Below are positions 21,565 through 32,432 of a stretch of 64,000 nucleotides of DNA, piece after piece. Every line of letters starts with the position of its first letter. Within the stretch, counting starts at the first letter, position 1. A program made the position numbers and the translations under genes. Below the pieces are notes generated by a model. The model saw only the letters and a list, made by a program, of their open reading frames with translations. It was not told the DNA's origin and made no database searches. The stretch comes from Myrica gale (taxonomy: Eukaryota > Streptophyta > Magnoliopsida > Fagales > Myricaceae), in the NCBI GenBank assembly GCA_963930655.1, contig OZ005603.1:13477001-13541000 (forward strand), written 5' to 3'.

Positions 21565-24500
21565 CTATTCCTTTGAATGGTTTGTCTCATTTCCTTTGCG
21601 TGGCTTGGAAGACCTGAAACCAATTTTGCGCTTCCTAGATGTTTCTAATCCAACCGTCTCTTTTAGTTTCTCCAGCGCTGACGCATCGAAAAGAAGAGTA
21701 AGATTTTATCATAATTCTGGAGAAGGCCAACCCAGGATAATCTATTTGTTTTTTTTATAACGGAAGAACAATCATGAATCTTGTAGCAAATAACAAAGAG
21801 AATAGACAATTCAAAACTACCAAGAACCAAAACTTCAGTGCCTGTGTTGTCAAACCGGGAACCTATTCCAAGTGAAATCAATCGCACACTTAAGAGCTAC
21901 TCACAATGTCAGTGATCTAAGAATATGACTTTAAATTTAGCACTAGGAAAAGAAAAGGTGAAGAATTACCAGATGCATAAATTGGGTGAAGTGACTCGAT
22001 TGAATTTGAAGGAATAGGGTAAACAGGACAAGTTTTATCGTCAGCTTTTTGTAACAGCTTCTTGAAACGCCTAACCTGAAACAAGGGAATAAATTTGTAC
22101 ACAATTTGCAAAAACTATACATGGATCGAAAGTTGCACAAGCACAAGATCCCTCTTCTGACCATTAGATACCAATATTTTCAACATGTATCAGGAAAATT
22201 AGAACTAAGATCTCAAGTGTTTGAAGCTACTGCTGCTAAGGTACTCCCCCTCATTTATAAATGATAGGCAATTGAGAGAGAATAGAGTGATACCCATAGA
22301 CATGGGAACTGAAATATAGAACTAGACTACATCAATGCTACACATGCTGTACAGTGCAATCGATTAGGGAACAGTAAGGCACCAAACATGCCCCAAACTC
22401 TCAAGGATCATCCTGATGGAACAGATGAGCGGCTATTCTATTTCATATGATGCATGACTGTCTCTCTCGACCAACACCTAAATCCCCAACCCGTTTTCTC
22501 TCTTCACTCTACTTCCCTTCTGTTCTTTTTAAGAGAAAAAAGGGTCAGTATAGAATCTTAGGTAGGCTATGCCCTGACATAGCTGAGCCATGATTGGGCT
22601 GGCCTGCACAGAGCTCACACCCCTGGATCAGGTTGAAAGGCAAAGTATACCCAGTCTTGGATAAGTTGACATTAAATGGGCCAAATCAAAATTAATTCAT
22701 AATGTTTGAGATCAAGCTGGCATGAGATTGAGCTAGGTCCACTGTACATACTGAGCGTGGGAAAAAGGTAGCAATTTAGCTGCTTGTGAGTGAAATATGA
22801 ACAAAAAGCTTCAAGAAAACTAGTTGGTGACACTGGCCAAGATGACTTGCAACCCCGAGTGTATGAGTTTCGGTGACACATCCTGAACCTATTGCCTCAT
22901 TACCATATAACAAAGCAATCAAGAGAGTAAACTACCTCATCCTGGTGCAGCAATGTGAAGCAACGCCCAGCATGGCCTGCTCTTGCAGTTCGACCAGCCC
23001 GATGAATATATGTTTTTATGTATGGAGGCATATCATAATTAATGACGTTTCTAACCCCTTCAACATCCATTCCACGAGTCATTGCATCAGAGGAAACAAG
23101 TACTTGTATCTCTCCTTCCCGGAATTGCTTCATTGTCTTGCTGCAGTACAAAACTAAACTCCATTAGAAAATTAAATAACCTCATAAAATATGGGCCCAA
23201 TGGCATTTTGAGCGTTCAGACTATCAATTTCGTTACATTTTTTTGATAACCCAAGAGCTCCCAAGGTCGGACCACTTCGTGTACCCGGCCCTACAAGCAA
23301 ACCTGGGGGCATGTGTCATGACCCTACCCAACACATCCCAGATAAGTCAGGGGTGATAATGACGGTGTTGGGGCTCGAACTTGGGACATGTGAGAACCCA
23401 AGCCGTTGCCTTACCACTAGACCAAACCCCTGGAGGTTCAATTTCGTTACATTAAACCATCAAAGTGCAAAAATTTATCAATGTGCACCCTTTGACAAGA
23501 TCCTTCGATTAAATAAAAAAAAAAACTAGCTACATATCACAATCTTGACATCCAGATCTTATTAGAGCGTGCACATTGATGAATTCTGACAGTTTAAGAG
23601 CTTAATATGACAAATGTGATAGTTTAGTCCCCAACGTGACACAATCTCATGGTTTCGACAGTGCAAAGTGATTTTTCCCCAAATAAGTAAGAAATACAAG
23701 GAAAAAGCATATTTCACATTTCCCGATTTCCAGACAATATGGGTACCTCGTGTTCTTATCTTTATTAGCAGCAATCATATACACTTTTCTCCTTCCCTTG
23801 AGAAGATATAACCATGCAGTTTACCATGAATGCCATTAACAAGTAAAATCCACATAGAAACTACCTTCTTGCGGATTGACGTTGAAGACCTGAAAACTCC
23901 TTGATCTTGATTTTTAGATCAGCAAAAAAATTTAGTAAGGTGCATAGACGATGAGTTGCTTCCACAGATGATGTGAAAACAATGCACTTCTCTCCTCCTA
24001 AATTTTGCAGAAGGGCAACCAAATACAACGGTTTGAGTCTTGATTCACAAATCTGTAAACAAGACATAGAATTTCATGATCATGGGGGAGAGAAGTGGGT
24101 TGGCCATTAAACATCAATCTGAGACATATATAAGAGATTACTACCGAGAGTTTGAGCATGCCATGAAAATACGTGCTTACTTGCCATAAGACATGATTTT
24201 TTCATGTTCACCATTGTCACATACTCACAAGATTGCTTAAGTCTAATTAGTGGAAAAATGAAGGCTTTGATAGGTTGCATTGGATGCTAAAGTGCGGTTA
24301 TCAATTCAATATTCGCTCTTATTACTGGGAATTAAGAGGTCTTACCAGTATGCTATTTCATTGAAGGAGAATTTGGAGTAGTAAAGTTTTAGAAAGTTGC
24401 TTTTTTTCAGCTGATTGGGAGAAATCTAACAGTGGATAATTTTGTTAAATGCAACACCAATGTATCGAACCGTATGTAGTTGCGAGTCTATGATCACTTG

Positions 24501-27500
24501 ATTCATTGCCCTATTCGTACATTCTTTTCCTAAAAGAATTTCAGAGTCTTCAACAGATTGCCCATTGTCAGACAATCAGCAAGTGCCAAAACAAAACATC
24601 CAATGAATGAAGCAAAAATTGAACCATCTAACCAAGTTATAAGCGCCAATAAATGTATAAAATCTGCATGAAACCTTTATTTGATCCTATTCTTTCTCAG
24701 GTTAGGTTAACAGTGATTCTATAGAAGTTTTGATAAGTAAGCCAGTTTTATTAAACACAAAGGAAAACAAAGAACAACGGAGTCACCAGTACAAGAGAAT
24801 GTACTGAGGAACTCAAAAAAAAAAAAAAAACCCTAGAACAGGTCAAAGAAAAACTCCCCCCACACGCCAACAAGAAAAACAAAGCACCCCCAAGAAACTC
24901 CCGCCCACACTCCAACAAGAAAAACAAAAGCACCCCCACAAAAACCCGCGCTAAATCTTCCGAACGATCGAGGGAGCCCCATCATAGTTAACTGAAGACT
25001 TCAATCCCTGCAGCTCTCTCATCATCTTCCCCTTTGATTTTCTAGACTTTTTCGAACAAGGCTGCACCCGATCCCGTTCCAACGCTGCAAAGAGATTTCT
25101 TCTTGACCACAACACGACAGTCCAACCATATTACCCACTGAGGAAACCATATCCAAAACCCACGCCGGAGATTCACCCTCCAAAGCGTTACTAGGGACCG
25201 CTAGAACAGGTCTAAGAGAACACTCCCCCTCCTCCTGCCCACCTAAGAGGGGCCCAGAGATAGGCCCAGCACACCCAGCCAGCCCAGCGTGCCCAGCCCC
25301 TCCTTCAATCACAACCATAGCCCCCGATAACTCAGCTAAGGTCTCCGGGTCACCAATTTTCAGCCCATCCGAGAGAGGTCCAGCAAACCCATCATGCCCA
25401 GCCCCTCCATCATAGACAACCAGAGCCCCCGATGAAATCTGACCCTCGAAAGTGTCTTCGGGCGTAGATTCCGGCGTTAACTCCGGCATTTGAGAGGCCT
25501 CCGGGCAGTCACCATCGACAACAGACGGCGCCGACGAGAGGTTATCTGCCGCCGACGAGTGGCCATTTCTGCTTCCGATCTCGGTGACTTTCGAACGTGT
25601 CTCGGCGTCTGATATGCCCTCAGCAAGAACGCAAGAGACTGCCGGAGAAGGTATCGACGCCGGCAAGACAAGGAGACCCTCACCCCCAGCCGCAGACAAC
25701 GCCGGCGAGTCGTCTGCCGCCGACTTAGAGCTGGTATCTGATTTTGTGCCGTCGAGGCTACCACCAGGAGAGGGCGACAGGACCGATTCAGCGACAACGC
25801 AAGATTCCCGTTGGGCCGGGTCTACAACAAGCCCAACAGTCGGCCCACTCGACAAAAGGCCCCCAGTCGACAGCTCCCCAACCCCACAGTCCAAACCAAT
25901 AACAGGCCCACTCAACGCAAGGCCCCCATTCGACAGCTCCCCAACCCCACAGTCCAAGCCAACTACAGACCCAATGGTGTCGGGCTTCAGAGAAACCACC
26001 TCAACTCCCTCAGGTTTCATAGAACTGACACCACCCACAAGCCCACCTCCAACTCCCGGCCCAGCACACTCAGCACAGTCGACCCAGCCTTCCAACAGCC
26101 CCTCCGAGCCCTCACCCAAGACAAACCCGATGAGCCTCTTCAATTCCTCAAGCAAGCAGTTAAGTTTTAAACGAAAATGCTTTGGGCAGCAAACCTCTGA
26201 CATGACAGGAGTAGCCCCCATGGCAGACATAGCTGCCCCCTCGACTGCAGTGTTCATCCCTACCAACATCGACGACTTCCTTTTGCCTCCTGCAAATGGA
26301 ACGACACTTTGAGCAGGAAAAAAAGCCTGCCCATGGCCACCCTTTCTCAACCCCATCTGAACAACATCCGCGAAGGACAGCTTCTCTCCTTCAACCACTG
26401 CACCGCCAGCACCAAGATGACCTCCTACCGGCCCAAATTGATCGACCACCCCCTGGAAACACGCTGCCATAGCCAACCAACCAGCTCCCTCTCGACCTTC
26501 AGGTACCATGACCACCCCTTTCCGGCGTCCTTCTCCAAACTCCATCACGGCAACAAATCTACCCGACTTGTTAGCTCGTCGTTGAGCCAAGAATGCCCTT
26601 GAGCCTTCATTGAATCTCAACACGACATCCTGATCAGCATCAACTCCCAATAGCTGGCTGGCTAAAGACACTAACCATGCAGCCCCTAATCTCCCAAGCG
26701 AAATGGCACTATGAGACTTACGACTCCATTCCGACCATCTAATATCTCCCCTAACATCAACAGACACCTGAAAGGTTTTGGCTTCCACTCGAAAACACCT
26801 ATCTAAACCCATCTAAAAACTAGAAGCAGCACAACCAGAAAACAAGAACCATGACCACAACAGGAGAGAAGACAAAAAAACGAAGGAGGAATCTAGAGAG
26901 AAGGGAGAGCTTCTATAGAAGTTGAAATCTAAATGTTGGACTCATGAAGTTTCACGAAGCGTGTAATCATCTCTCAGGAAGAGTGTTTATTACGATGTGT
27001 TCCTTCAACACCCTGTTCAGGAATCAGCAGCATTTTCTGGATTACCAGCTGAAGATCATGCTCAAACACAGCTCAAAATTAAGATAGAGGTTTTTTGAAA
27101 TTGGAAATTGGAACTGACGCTTCTTCAGTAAAGAGGGTTGCCAAAATCTCCTATTGAATTCTGACCTTACTCTTTCTAGTCCCAGTATAAATTTGCCACT
27201 TCCAGGCGATTATTGCCTTGGTGTTAGAAAAGGTGTCCAAGATTGCTCCTTTCAAAGCTAAAAAGATGAGAAAGATGTGCCAAAACTGAGATTGCATCAT
27301 TTGACTATTCCCGGGAGCCTTAGAAGATGTGCAGAAAATATCTTCCCAATTAATCTTTCCTACTCAAAGAACTCTCCAAATTTTGGAACGGAACAAAATT
27401 TCAACAACAAAAACAGATGCTAAAACTTACCATAAGAGTCAAAAAGACAACCATGGAAGCAGGCTACTAAATATGATGAACTTCTAGACAACTGAAAAAC

Positions 27501-30500
27501 ATTATAGCAAAATCAATTAGCACAATTTTTTTCTCCACACATTTAGCATGGTTTCCACTTTGGCAAGCAGTCTTAAATGCAAAGAGTGATATTGTTAATT
27601 ATAGCCGTTCAGATATTCAAACAGACCAAGGAAATCAAAATTTTCACCTACAGTTATGGCTACCTACCAATTTGTACGATTCCAATTTTTCTGGAAGCTG
27701 ATATCGTCTTTTCCCAGTTGTCAAAAATAAAGGGTGATGCAGATCTAGCTGAGCAAGCTTGCCTGGATCTTGGGTCAATGTTGCAGATAGGACCATCTTC
27801 ACAAGCCGGGGGAAACGTTTACCCTTGAACCCCCTCTCAACACCACTGCCACATACAATGTAATAGCATTTAAAGGCAAGGCTCTATATATCATTCCATA
27901 TAACTCATCCTCTTTCAAACAATATTACAAAAAAAAAAAGGAAACTTGACACAAGATAATTTTAAAATGCATCCTTCCTTGGAGGATGAGAATGACTCAA
28001 CAGTCATTCATTGATAAAACCTTATTCTCGTCATCTAGCAGATACTCTTTTGAGCACGTTTTGGATATTGCTAGTGGTCCCCGTAAAACCATCAGCATTT
28101 GTATGCTGAGGTGTAGCCAAGAGTTTTACCTAGGTGTTGTAACTAGCACAATAATTCCCATTTAGAAATGGACACCATGGATAGTAAATACGTTCAAAAC
28201 GGAACACTAGAAATTAGCAGCAATGGAGGTAGCTAACATAGGTTAATACAATGAATGTAAAACTTGTCGTTAATCAGCCCTGCCCAAAAGTGCCAACTGA
28301 AGTATTTTGTGTTTTTTCTTCTTAGCATGTTTGTTGGCCTGTTTGATGATGGCTTACATGAGTAGTACGGACTATTAGTTAGCCACAAATTTTTCTCAAA
28401 AATAAACTCTATTAAGTTGAAGCTATCTCGATAACAAGATGTGGAGAAACTTTTCAAGAAATTTGCCACACGTTGATCTTCATAATTGTTTTGGTGACAA
28501 AAGGATGCTACAAACTTTTTTAACTTCTTTCTCCAAAATATTACAGCTCCTCTAGGCCTTCACACCAGTGTAGGTCCAAATATGACTATATTGCCAAAAC
28601 GCACTGATGTGCAATTGTAGAAACTTAGGCGGTGTTTGCAAACCAAAATTTTGGGAATGTTGTAAAAATTGAGGTGGTTAGAGTTTTATTGGATTTTGAG
28701 AGAAAGTAATAAAAAACTAGAATTTTATGGGAGTTGGTGAAAAAGTGGAGAGAGATGATTTGAGTGAATTTTTTATATTTAAAGTTATTTAATTTTTATT
28801 TTCTTGACCAAAATTTTGGAATGGTTTGCAAACACAACCATGCTGAAAACAAAAAGAGGAAACTATAGAACCGAAACAACTTTGCTGTAATTAAATCAGA
28901 ATCCAACTTGTTTTGAACATAAAAATAATCTAAAACATCATATGGAAAATAAATAAACAGTAAACAAAAAAAGATAAATTAGTACTAGATGTGGATAAAC
29001 CTAATTAGAGAAACAACATTTTTTGGAGTTTTCACATCATCCAACCACCAACAATCATCTCCCGTATTGTCTGACACTTGAAACCACATGTTGCTTTCCA
29101 AGAATACCAAAAAGTAGTTCAATGAAATAGCTAGAAAAGGGAGGTAAATGAACATAGAACTCACAATCTCCTTATGGTTCTTAAGGAATTAAATGTAGAA
29201 GGAAGAAAACGCGATGCATAAGGGTAGACATCTTCATCTGTAGGCCGATTCAACTGAAGCACAGTGGGTAACCAGGACTGGTATGCTTCCCTGAGTAATC
29301 TGTCGGTTTCATCAACAACCTGAAATAATTTGCCTCCTCAACAGTTGCTTTAGAGAATGACAAGATGACTGAAAATAGAAGTATAAGCCATTGAGCTATA
29401 TTAACAACAAATTCATCACTTAGGAGATTTGATTTTCCTACTGATGAGTCACCTACAACCAATCATGCCCAATAGACACGAGTTGCCTAATTTGACTGAA
29501 TGACGAGGGTAGTCAGCTAATAGGATAGAGTTGGTAGTCCGCGCGCATCAAGACAACTGGTGTTCATCAATGATGTCATGTTTACATTAGGACTTCACAT
29601 AACACAAGATTAGGTGAACTAGATTTGATTCATAAATCAAAATAGTTTGTTATCTTTAAAACCTAACGCTAAATATCATTTCTGAAATCCTGTTATTTTT
29701 CACCACATGAATACTTCTCTGTTCAAACATAGTAGCTCATTTAACTACTAAACTACAGCTAGAAAAAATATGATAATCCCCATCAAGAACTTCAGTCAAG
29801 TATCAGTTTGCAAGTGGCATGTGCTACTTACAAGATAACACAGATGCTCAAGGGTAAAGCCCTTAGTGGAATTAATATGGTCAATTAGCCTTCCAGGGGT
29901 TGCCACCAATATGTCCACAGAACTTTGTAACTCGAGCATAATATCTTCTGGGTCATAACAGATGCCCGCCTCAATCTTAGGCCTCTTGATAAGCTCAGAA
30001 ATTTCATCAGCTATAGAAGATTGACCGACAGCCAAACCAACAGACAGGCCCACTGCCGGTGCAATTGCATCAAAAACCCCTTTAACCTAGAACCAAAGAA
30101 AAAAATAAGAGAAGGGCTAATCATAAGAAATCGGTTGAACAGTGCATGAAAATAAGTGAGATGGGTCTAGTTTTCCAACACCCAAATGATCCACCAGGTA
30201 ATTCATCAAGTCAATGTAATTGCTTACCTAAGAATTAGTTTAAAAATGTTACAAGCCCCCAGTAAGTATCCTGTGGGAAATAGTATACAAAATTAAAAAT
30301 ATGCAGATATAAGAACGCATTGAACCTGAAACGCCAAGTCACGAGTAGGCAACACCACCAAAGCACGTAGACATTTGACAGCACGAGTTGATAGCATTTG
30401 CACAATTGGCAAAGCATAGGCTAACGTTTTACCACTTCCTGTTGGTGAATTTATGCAGAGATCTCGCTCAAAAGCACCAGGCCCAATCGTCTCTTGCCAA

Positions 30501-32168
30501 ACTGCTACTTGCACTGGGAAGAGTGAAGATATGCCCATATTCTTCAAAGCCACTGTCAACCTAATTTAAAATAAATTATCTAAGACTATATGCTAAAAGG
30601 AATGGAAACAAAAGAAAGAAAGGAAGAACTAGTAACTGAGAAAATTTGGAAACTTGGAATTCAGCCAAATTCTTCTCTCTAGTTACGTATAAGAAGTGAA
30701 AAAAACTTTTCAGCTCAAGCAAGATAAAGGAACATTAAAGGAATTACTCAGATGAAAAATGTATTTCTTACTTCTCCTCTTATTAATCAATGAGATTATT
30801 CTTGTTTTTGGATTGCCTAGTGAAGGAACACAGTTCAGGAGAAGAACATGAACCTGGGAGAGAAAAAATAAACCAAAAAACTTTTCCCATCACTAATTCC
30901 CTTCCTTGTAGCCACTTTTCTACAAACTTCCACCCTTTAAACAACTATACCATTGTGATCATCAGAAGAACTATCACCCCGTCTAACAGTTCCTTAAAAA
31001 AGTCTAAAATAGAGGCTCTCTATAGGCAACTTTCTTTCCATTCTCTTTTATTAAGCAACGTCCAAAGCCTATGTATTTGCTCTGTTAGACAAGAACATTT
31101 AACAACGATAGGACCCCACCCCCAACCACCCAAAGACAAACCAAACGGTAGTTCTGGGATATAATACATAGCAGCAAGTTAGCCTCGGGTTACTTCTATC
31201 TTTCTTGTTCATTGAATTTGAAAATTTTGAATTTTGTCTGCCTTGATCATGTGACAGTTTTAGACTATTTAAGATATCAACTATATCCATCAAAAAGTTT
31301 CGCTTCTCTTTCTTATTTTTACCAAAACCTCCTCATTGTTAGAGAATATAACTCAAATAATAAAATCTTCCTCTTCCTATCAGCTTAATCTTTTGGGATG
31401 AGTGGTAGATTCACATGGTATCGGAGTCAAAGTCCTAAGTTCGAGACCTGACTCCGCACTTTATCCCAATTTTAATTAAATATTGCAAGTGTTGAGCCTC
31501 CAAATTAAAGGAGAGTCCGGCTCACACGTGAGGAGAGTGTTAAAGAATATAACTCAAATAATAAAATATTCATCTTTCTATCTGCTTAAGCTTTTGGGAT
31601 GAGTGGTAGATTCACACTCACAACAAATAGAAGTCTCAACGAGACTGAAATATGCTGGTGATAAAATATCTATTAGTGATAGCATTTTTAGCTACTCATT
31701 GCTTATTCTCTCCTGCGAATTTATTTTTTACACTAGAGTTTAGCCAACTTTGACAATTTCAAGATTTCTCACCACCCAGATAGATAAATCTCGTCACACT
31801 GAGTGTGGGAGGCTCACCCCAAAAGAAAACCATAATACAAATTGATGTACATTCAACATATTCCGTAGAACCCAGGTGTCTCAAATGAGAGAAACATACA
31901 CACGATCATACAAGTTTGAAAGTTTGCACTTGAAATTCTAACGGAACCGAAAATTAAAAAAGAACAATCGCGAATCAATAAATGATATCAAGTTACACGA
32001 TCAGTAATACGTAATTACTGGATAAAAGAGAGGGGGCGGGGAGGGAAGAAGGTACCTGGTATCAATGCACGGGAGGATATCGAGAGGGCACTCCTCAAAG
32101 AGACTGACATCAACGGGGCTTCGCATCCATGGCAAAACAGGCACGCTTTTCAGCTTCTGCTCATCCAT
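21565..32168 (-). CDS. RH1: DEAD-box ATP-dependent RNA helicase, RH1 type (515 aa, nine exons)
   Basis: Exons on the minus strand: 32168-32056, 30560-30326, 30086-29832, 29319-29165, 27845-27668, 24052-23865, 23140-22936, 22075-21970, 21677-21565. All introns have GT/AG ends, and the joins keep phase to give 515 residues, close to the plant RH1 length. Motifs in order: Walker A SPTGSGKT (76-83), PTRDLA, TPGR, motif II DETD (204-207) in [13 protein letters not shown] (273-276), IVFTSS, TRGMD (396-400) and [10 protein letters not shown] (421-430). The C-terminus is short and basic. The family unwinds RNA with ATP. The closest non-plant relatives are the Dbp6/DDX51 group of large-subunit ribosome assembly, so a nucleolar role is inferred. 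The first in-frame codon further upstream is GTG, so the ATG at 32168 is taken as the start. The introns are swollen by a SINE, a LINE derivative, a MITE and a TRIM. Confidence 0.93.
23224..23239. repeat. 16-bp target duplication of the SINE, left copy
   Basis: TCAATTTCGTTACATT, identical to 23438-23453. The two copies bracket the tRNA-like element. Confidence 0.85.
23240..23437 (-). mobile_element. tRNA-derived SINE (198 bp) in RH1 intron 6
   Basis: On the minus strand the head reads GGGGTTTGGTCTAGTGGTAA (polymerase III A box TGGTCTAGTGG) and, about 35 bases on, GTTCGAGCC (B box), as in a tRNA. A non-tRNA body follows, ending GGGTTATC plus a short A tail (AAAAAAA, 23246-23240). It is flanked by a perfect 16-bp direct repeat, so it inserted by target-primed reverse transcription. 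It lies in the same orientation as the helicase gene. Confidence 0.85.
23438..23453. repeat. 16-bp target duplication of the SINE, right copy
   Basis: Identical to 23224-23239. Confidence 0.85.
24717..24729. repeat. 13-bp target duplication of the LINE derivative, left copy
   Basis: TTCTATAGAAGTT, identical to 26911-26923. Confidence 0.8.
24749..24756 (-). terminator. Poly(A) signal near the 3' end of the LINE derivative
   Basis: TTTAATAAAAC on the minus strand, about 20 bases before the 3' junction. Because the element lies sense in an RH1 intron, this signal could cause premature polyadenylation of the helicase transcript. Confidence 0.5.
25022..26812 (-). CDS. ORF1-like protein of a plant LINE (596 aa)
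   Basis: The ATG at 26812 opens [20 protein letters not shown]. The first about 140 residues (..[15 protein letters not shown].., ..[33 protein letters not shown]..) match a domain I recall at the N-terminus of LINE-associated proteins in many eudicots, of the kind F.V....F.V.V...G...W.ER......I.LG...W...GR...V.....GR.....P.G..G.GW. The rest is low-complexity Gly/Ser/Val-rich, with a direct internal repeat ([10 protein letters not shown] twice, about residues 288-325). No CCHC zinc knuckle is visible. The frame is fully open, which suggests recent insertion. It is presumably an RNA-binding chaperone of the retroposon. The opposite-strand frame of 242 aa is taken as a shadow. Confidence 0.65.
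   Translation of the reverse strand: MGLDRCFRVEAKTFQVSVDVRGDIRWSEWSRKSHSAISLGRLGAAWLVSLASQLLGVDADQDVVLRFNEGSRAFLAQRRANKSGRFVAVMEFGEGRRKGVVMVPEGREGAGWLAMAACFQGVVDQFGPVGGHLGAGGAVVEGEKLSFADVVQMGLRKGGHGQAFFPAQSVVPFAGGKRKSSMLVGMNTAVEGAAMSAMGATPVMSEVCCPKHFRLKLNCLLEELKRLIGFVLGEGSEGLLEGWVDCAECAGPGVGGGLVGGVSSMKPEGVEVVSLKPDTIGSVVGLDCGVGELSNGGLALSGPVIGLDCGVGELSTGGLLSSGPTVGLVVDPAQRESCVVAESVLSPSPGGSLDGTKSDTSSKSAADDSPALSAAGGEGLLVLPASIPSPAVSCVLAEGISDAETRSKVTEIGSRNGHSSAADNLSSAPSVVDGDCPEASQMPELTPESTPEDTFEGQISSGALVVYDGGAGHDGFAGPLSDGLKIGDPETLAELSGAMVVIEGGAGHAGLAGCAGPISGPLLGGQEEGECSLRPVLAVPSNALEGESPAWVLDMVSSVGNMVGLSCCGQEEISLQRWNGIGCSLVRKSLENQRGR
26911..26923. repeat. 13-bp target duplication of the LINE derivative, right copy
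   Basis: Identical to 24717-24729. Confidence 0.8.
28628..28839. mobile_element. MITE with GGYGGTGTTTG-type ends (212 bp) in RH1 intron 4
   Basis: The left end GGCGGTGTTTGCAAACCAAA mirrors the right end, read inverted, GGTTGTGTTTGCAAACCATT. The next block CAAAATTTTGG is also present at both ends. The interior has the phrase GGAGAGAGATGATTTGA, shared with other members of this family in the window. Non-coding. Confidence 0.65.
31337..31616 (+). mobile_element. TRIM (miniature LTR retrotransposon, 280 bp) in RH1 intron 1
   Basis: Two 79-bp terminal repeats, 31337-31415 and 31538-31616, both begin TGTTA and end GATTCACA and differ at about 7 positions. Right after the first repeat, TGGTATCGGAGTC (31416-31428) fits the initiator tRNA-Met primer site TGGTATCAGAGC. 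Before the second repeat lies a purine-rich GAGGAGAG tract. Flanks CTCAT and CTCAC give a 4-5 bp duplication. There is no coding capacity. The layout is the textbook TRIM, which moves with proteins of full-length LTR elements. It is antisense to the helicase gene. Confidence 0.85.
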
Positions 32169-32432
32169 TCTCAACTCGACCCAGCACGAGTGGCTGAACC
32201 CCTTCAGTTCAGCTCCTTCGAAGTTCGAACCCGCCACTAGGGTTTAAACGATCACTTTCTTTTGTTTGGTTACTATCGTCAAACGTAACAACACAAACAA
32301 AAACGGTATTTTCCAAACGGTCCAAACAGGTGAGCTTCAAACGCCAACGTTCGAACTTTTTTGTTCAAATCAGAGCCTGACCCCAAAAGTGGCCCATTGT
32401 CTTCGGCCTCAACCCATACCACGGCTGTACAG
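32169..32432 (-). promoter_or_regulatory. Leader and proximal promoter of the RH1 gene
   Basis: Only about 265 bases separate the RH1 start codon from the degenerate hAT element upstream, so the leader and core promoter must lie here or use transposon sequence. An AAACCCTA motif (telo-box, common in promoters of plant translation and ribosome genes) is read on the minus strand at about 32247-32239. This fits the inferred ribosome-assembly role. I see no convincing TATA box. Confidence 0.4.

Larger units (their letters stand above)
24730..26910 (-). mobile_element. LINE derivative with ORF1 but no ORF2 (2181 bp) in RH1 intron 5
   Basis: It has a perfect 13-bp target duplication on both sides. 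On the minus strand it starts with a C/T-rich leader (CTCTCCCTTCTCTC), carries a 596-aa ORF1-like frame (26812-25022) and ends with a T-rich 3' region and an AATAAA signal (about 24754-24749). No endonuclease or reverse transcriptase coding follows the ORF. With both ends and the duplication intact, the missing ORF2 was lost before insertion, so this copy was probably mobilised by another LINE's machinery. Confidence 0.75.

Noticed and set aside
23300..23435. A tRNA gene
   Set aside because: The A and B boxes are present, but the sequence does not form a full tRNA cloverleaf by eye. It is part of a longer unit with an A tail and 16-bp target duplications, so it is a SINE.
25584..26312. 242-aa plus-strand frame (Pro/Ser/Thr-rich)
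   Set aside because: It is the antisense shadow of the 596-aa LINE ORF1-like frame. The composition mirrors Gly/Ser/Val codons on the other strand, and the LINE ends and target duplication fix the real strand.
32169..32237. Longer RH1 start at 32237 (23 extra residues)
   Set aside because: The codon there is GTG, not ATG. The first ATG in frame is at 32168 and gives an N-terminus like other RH1 proteins.
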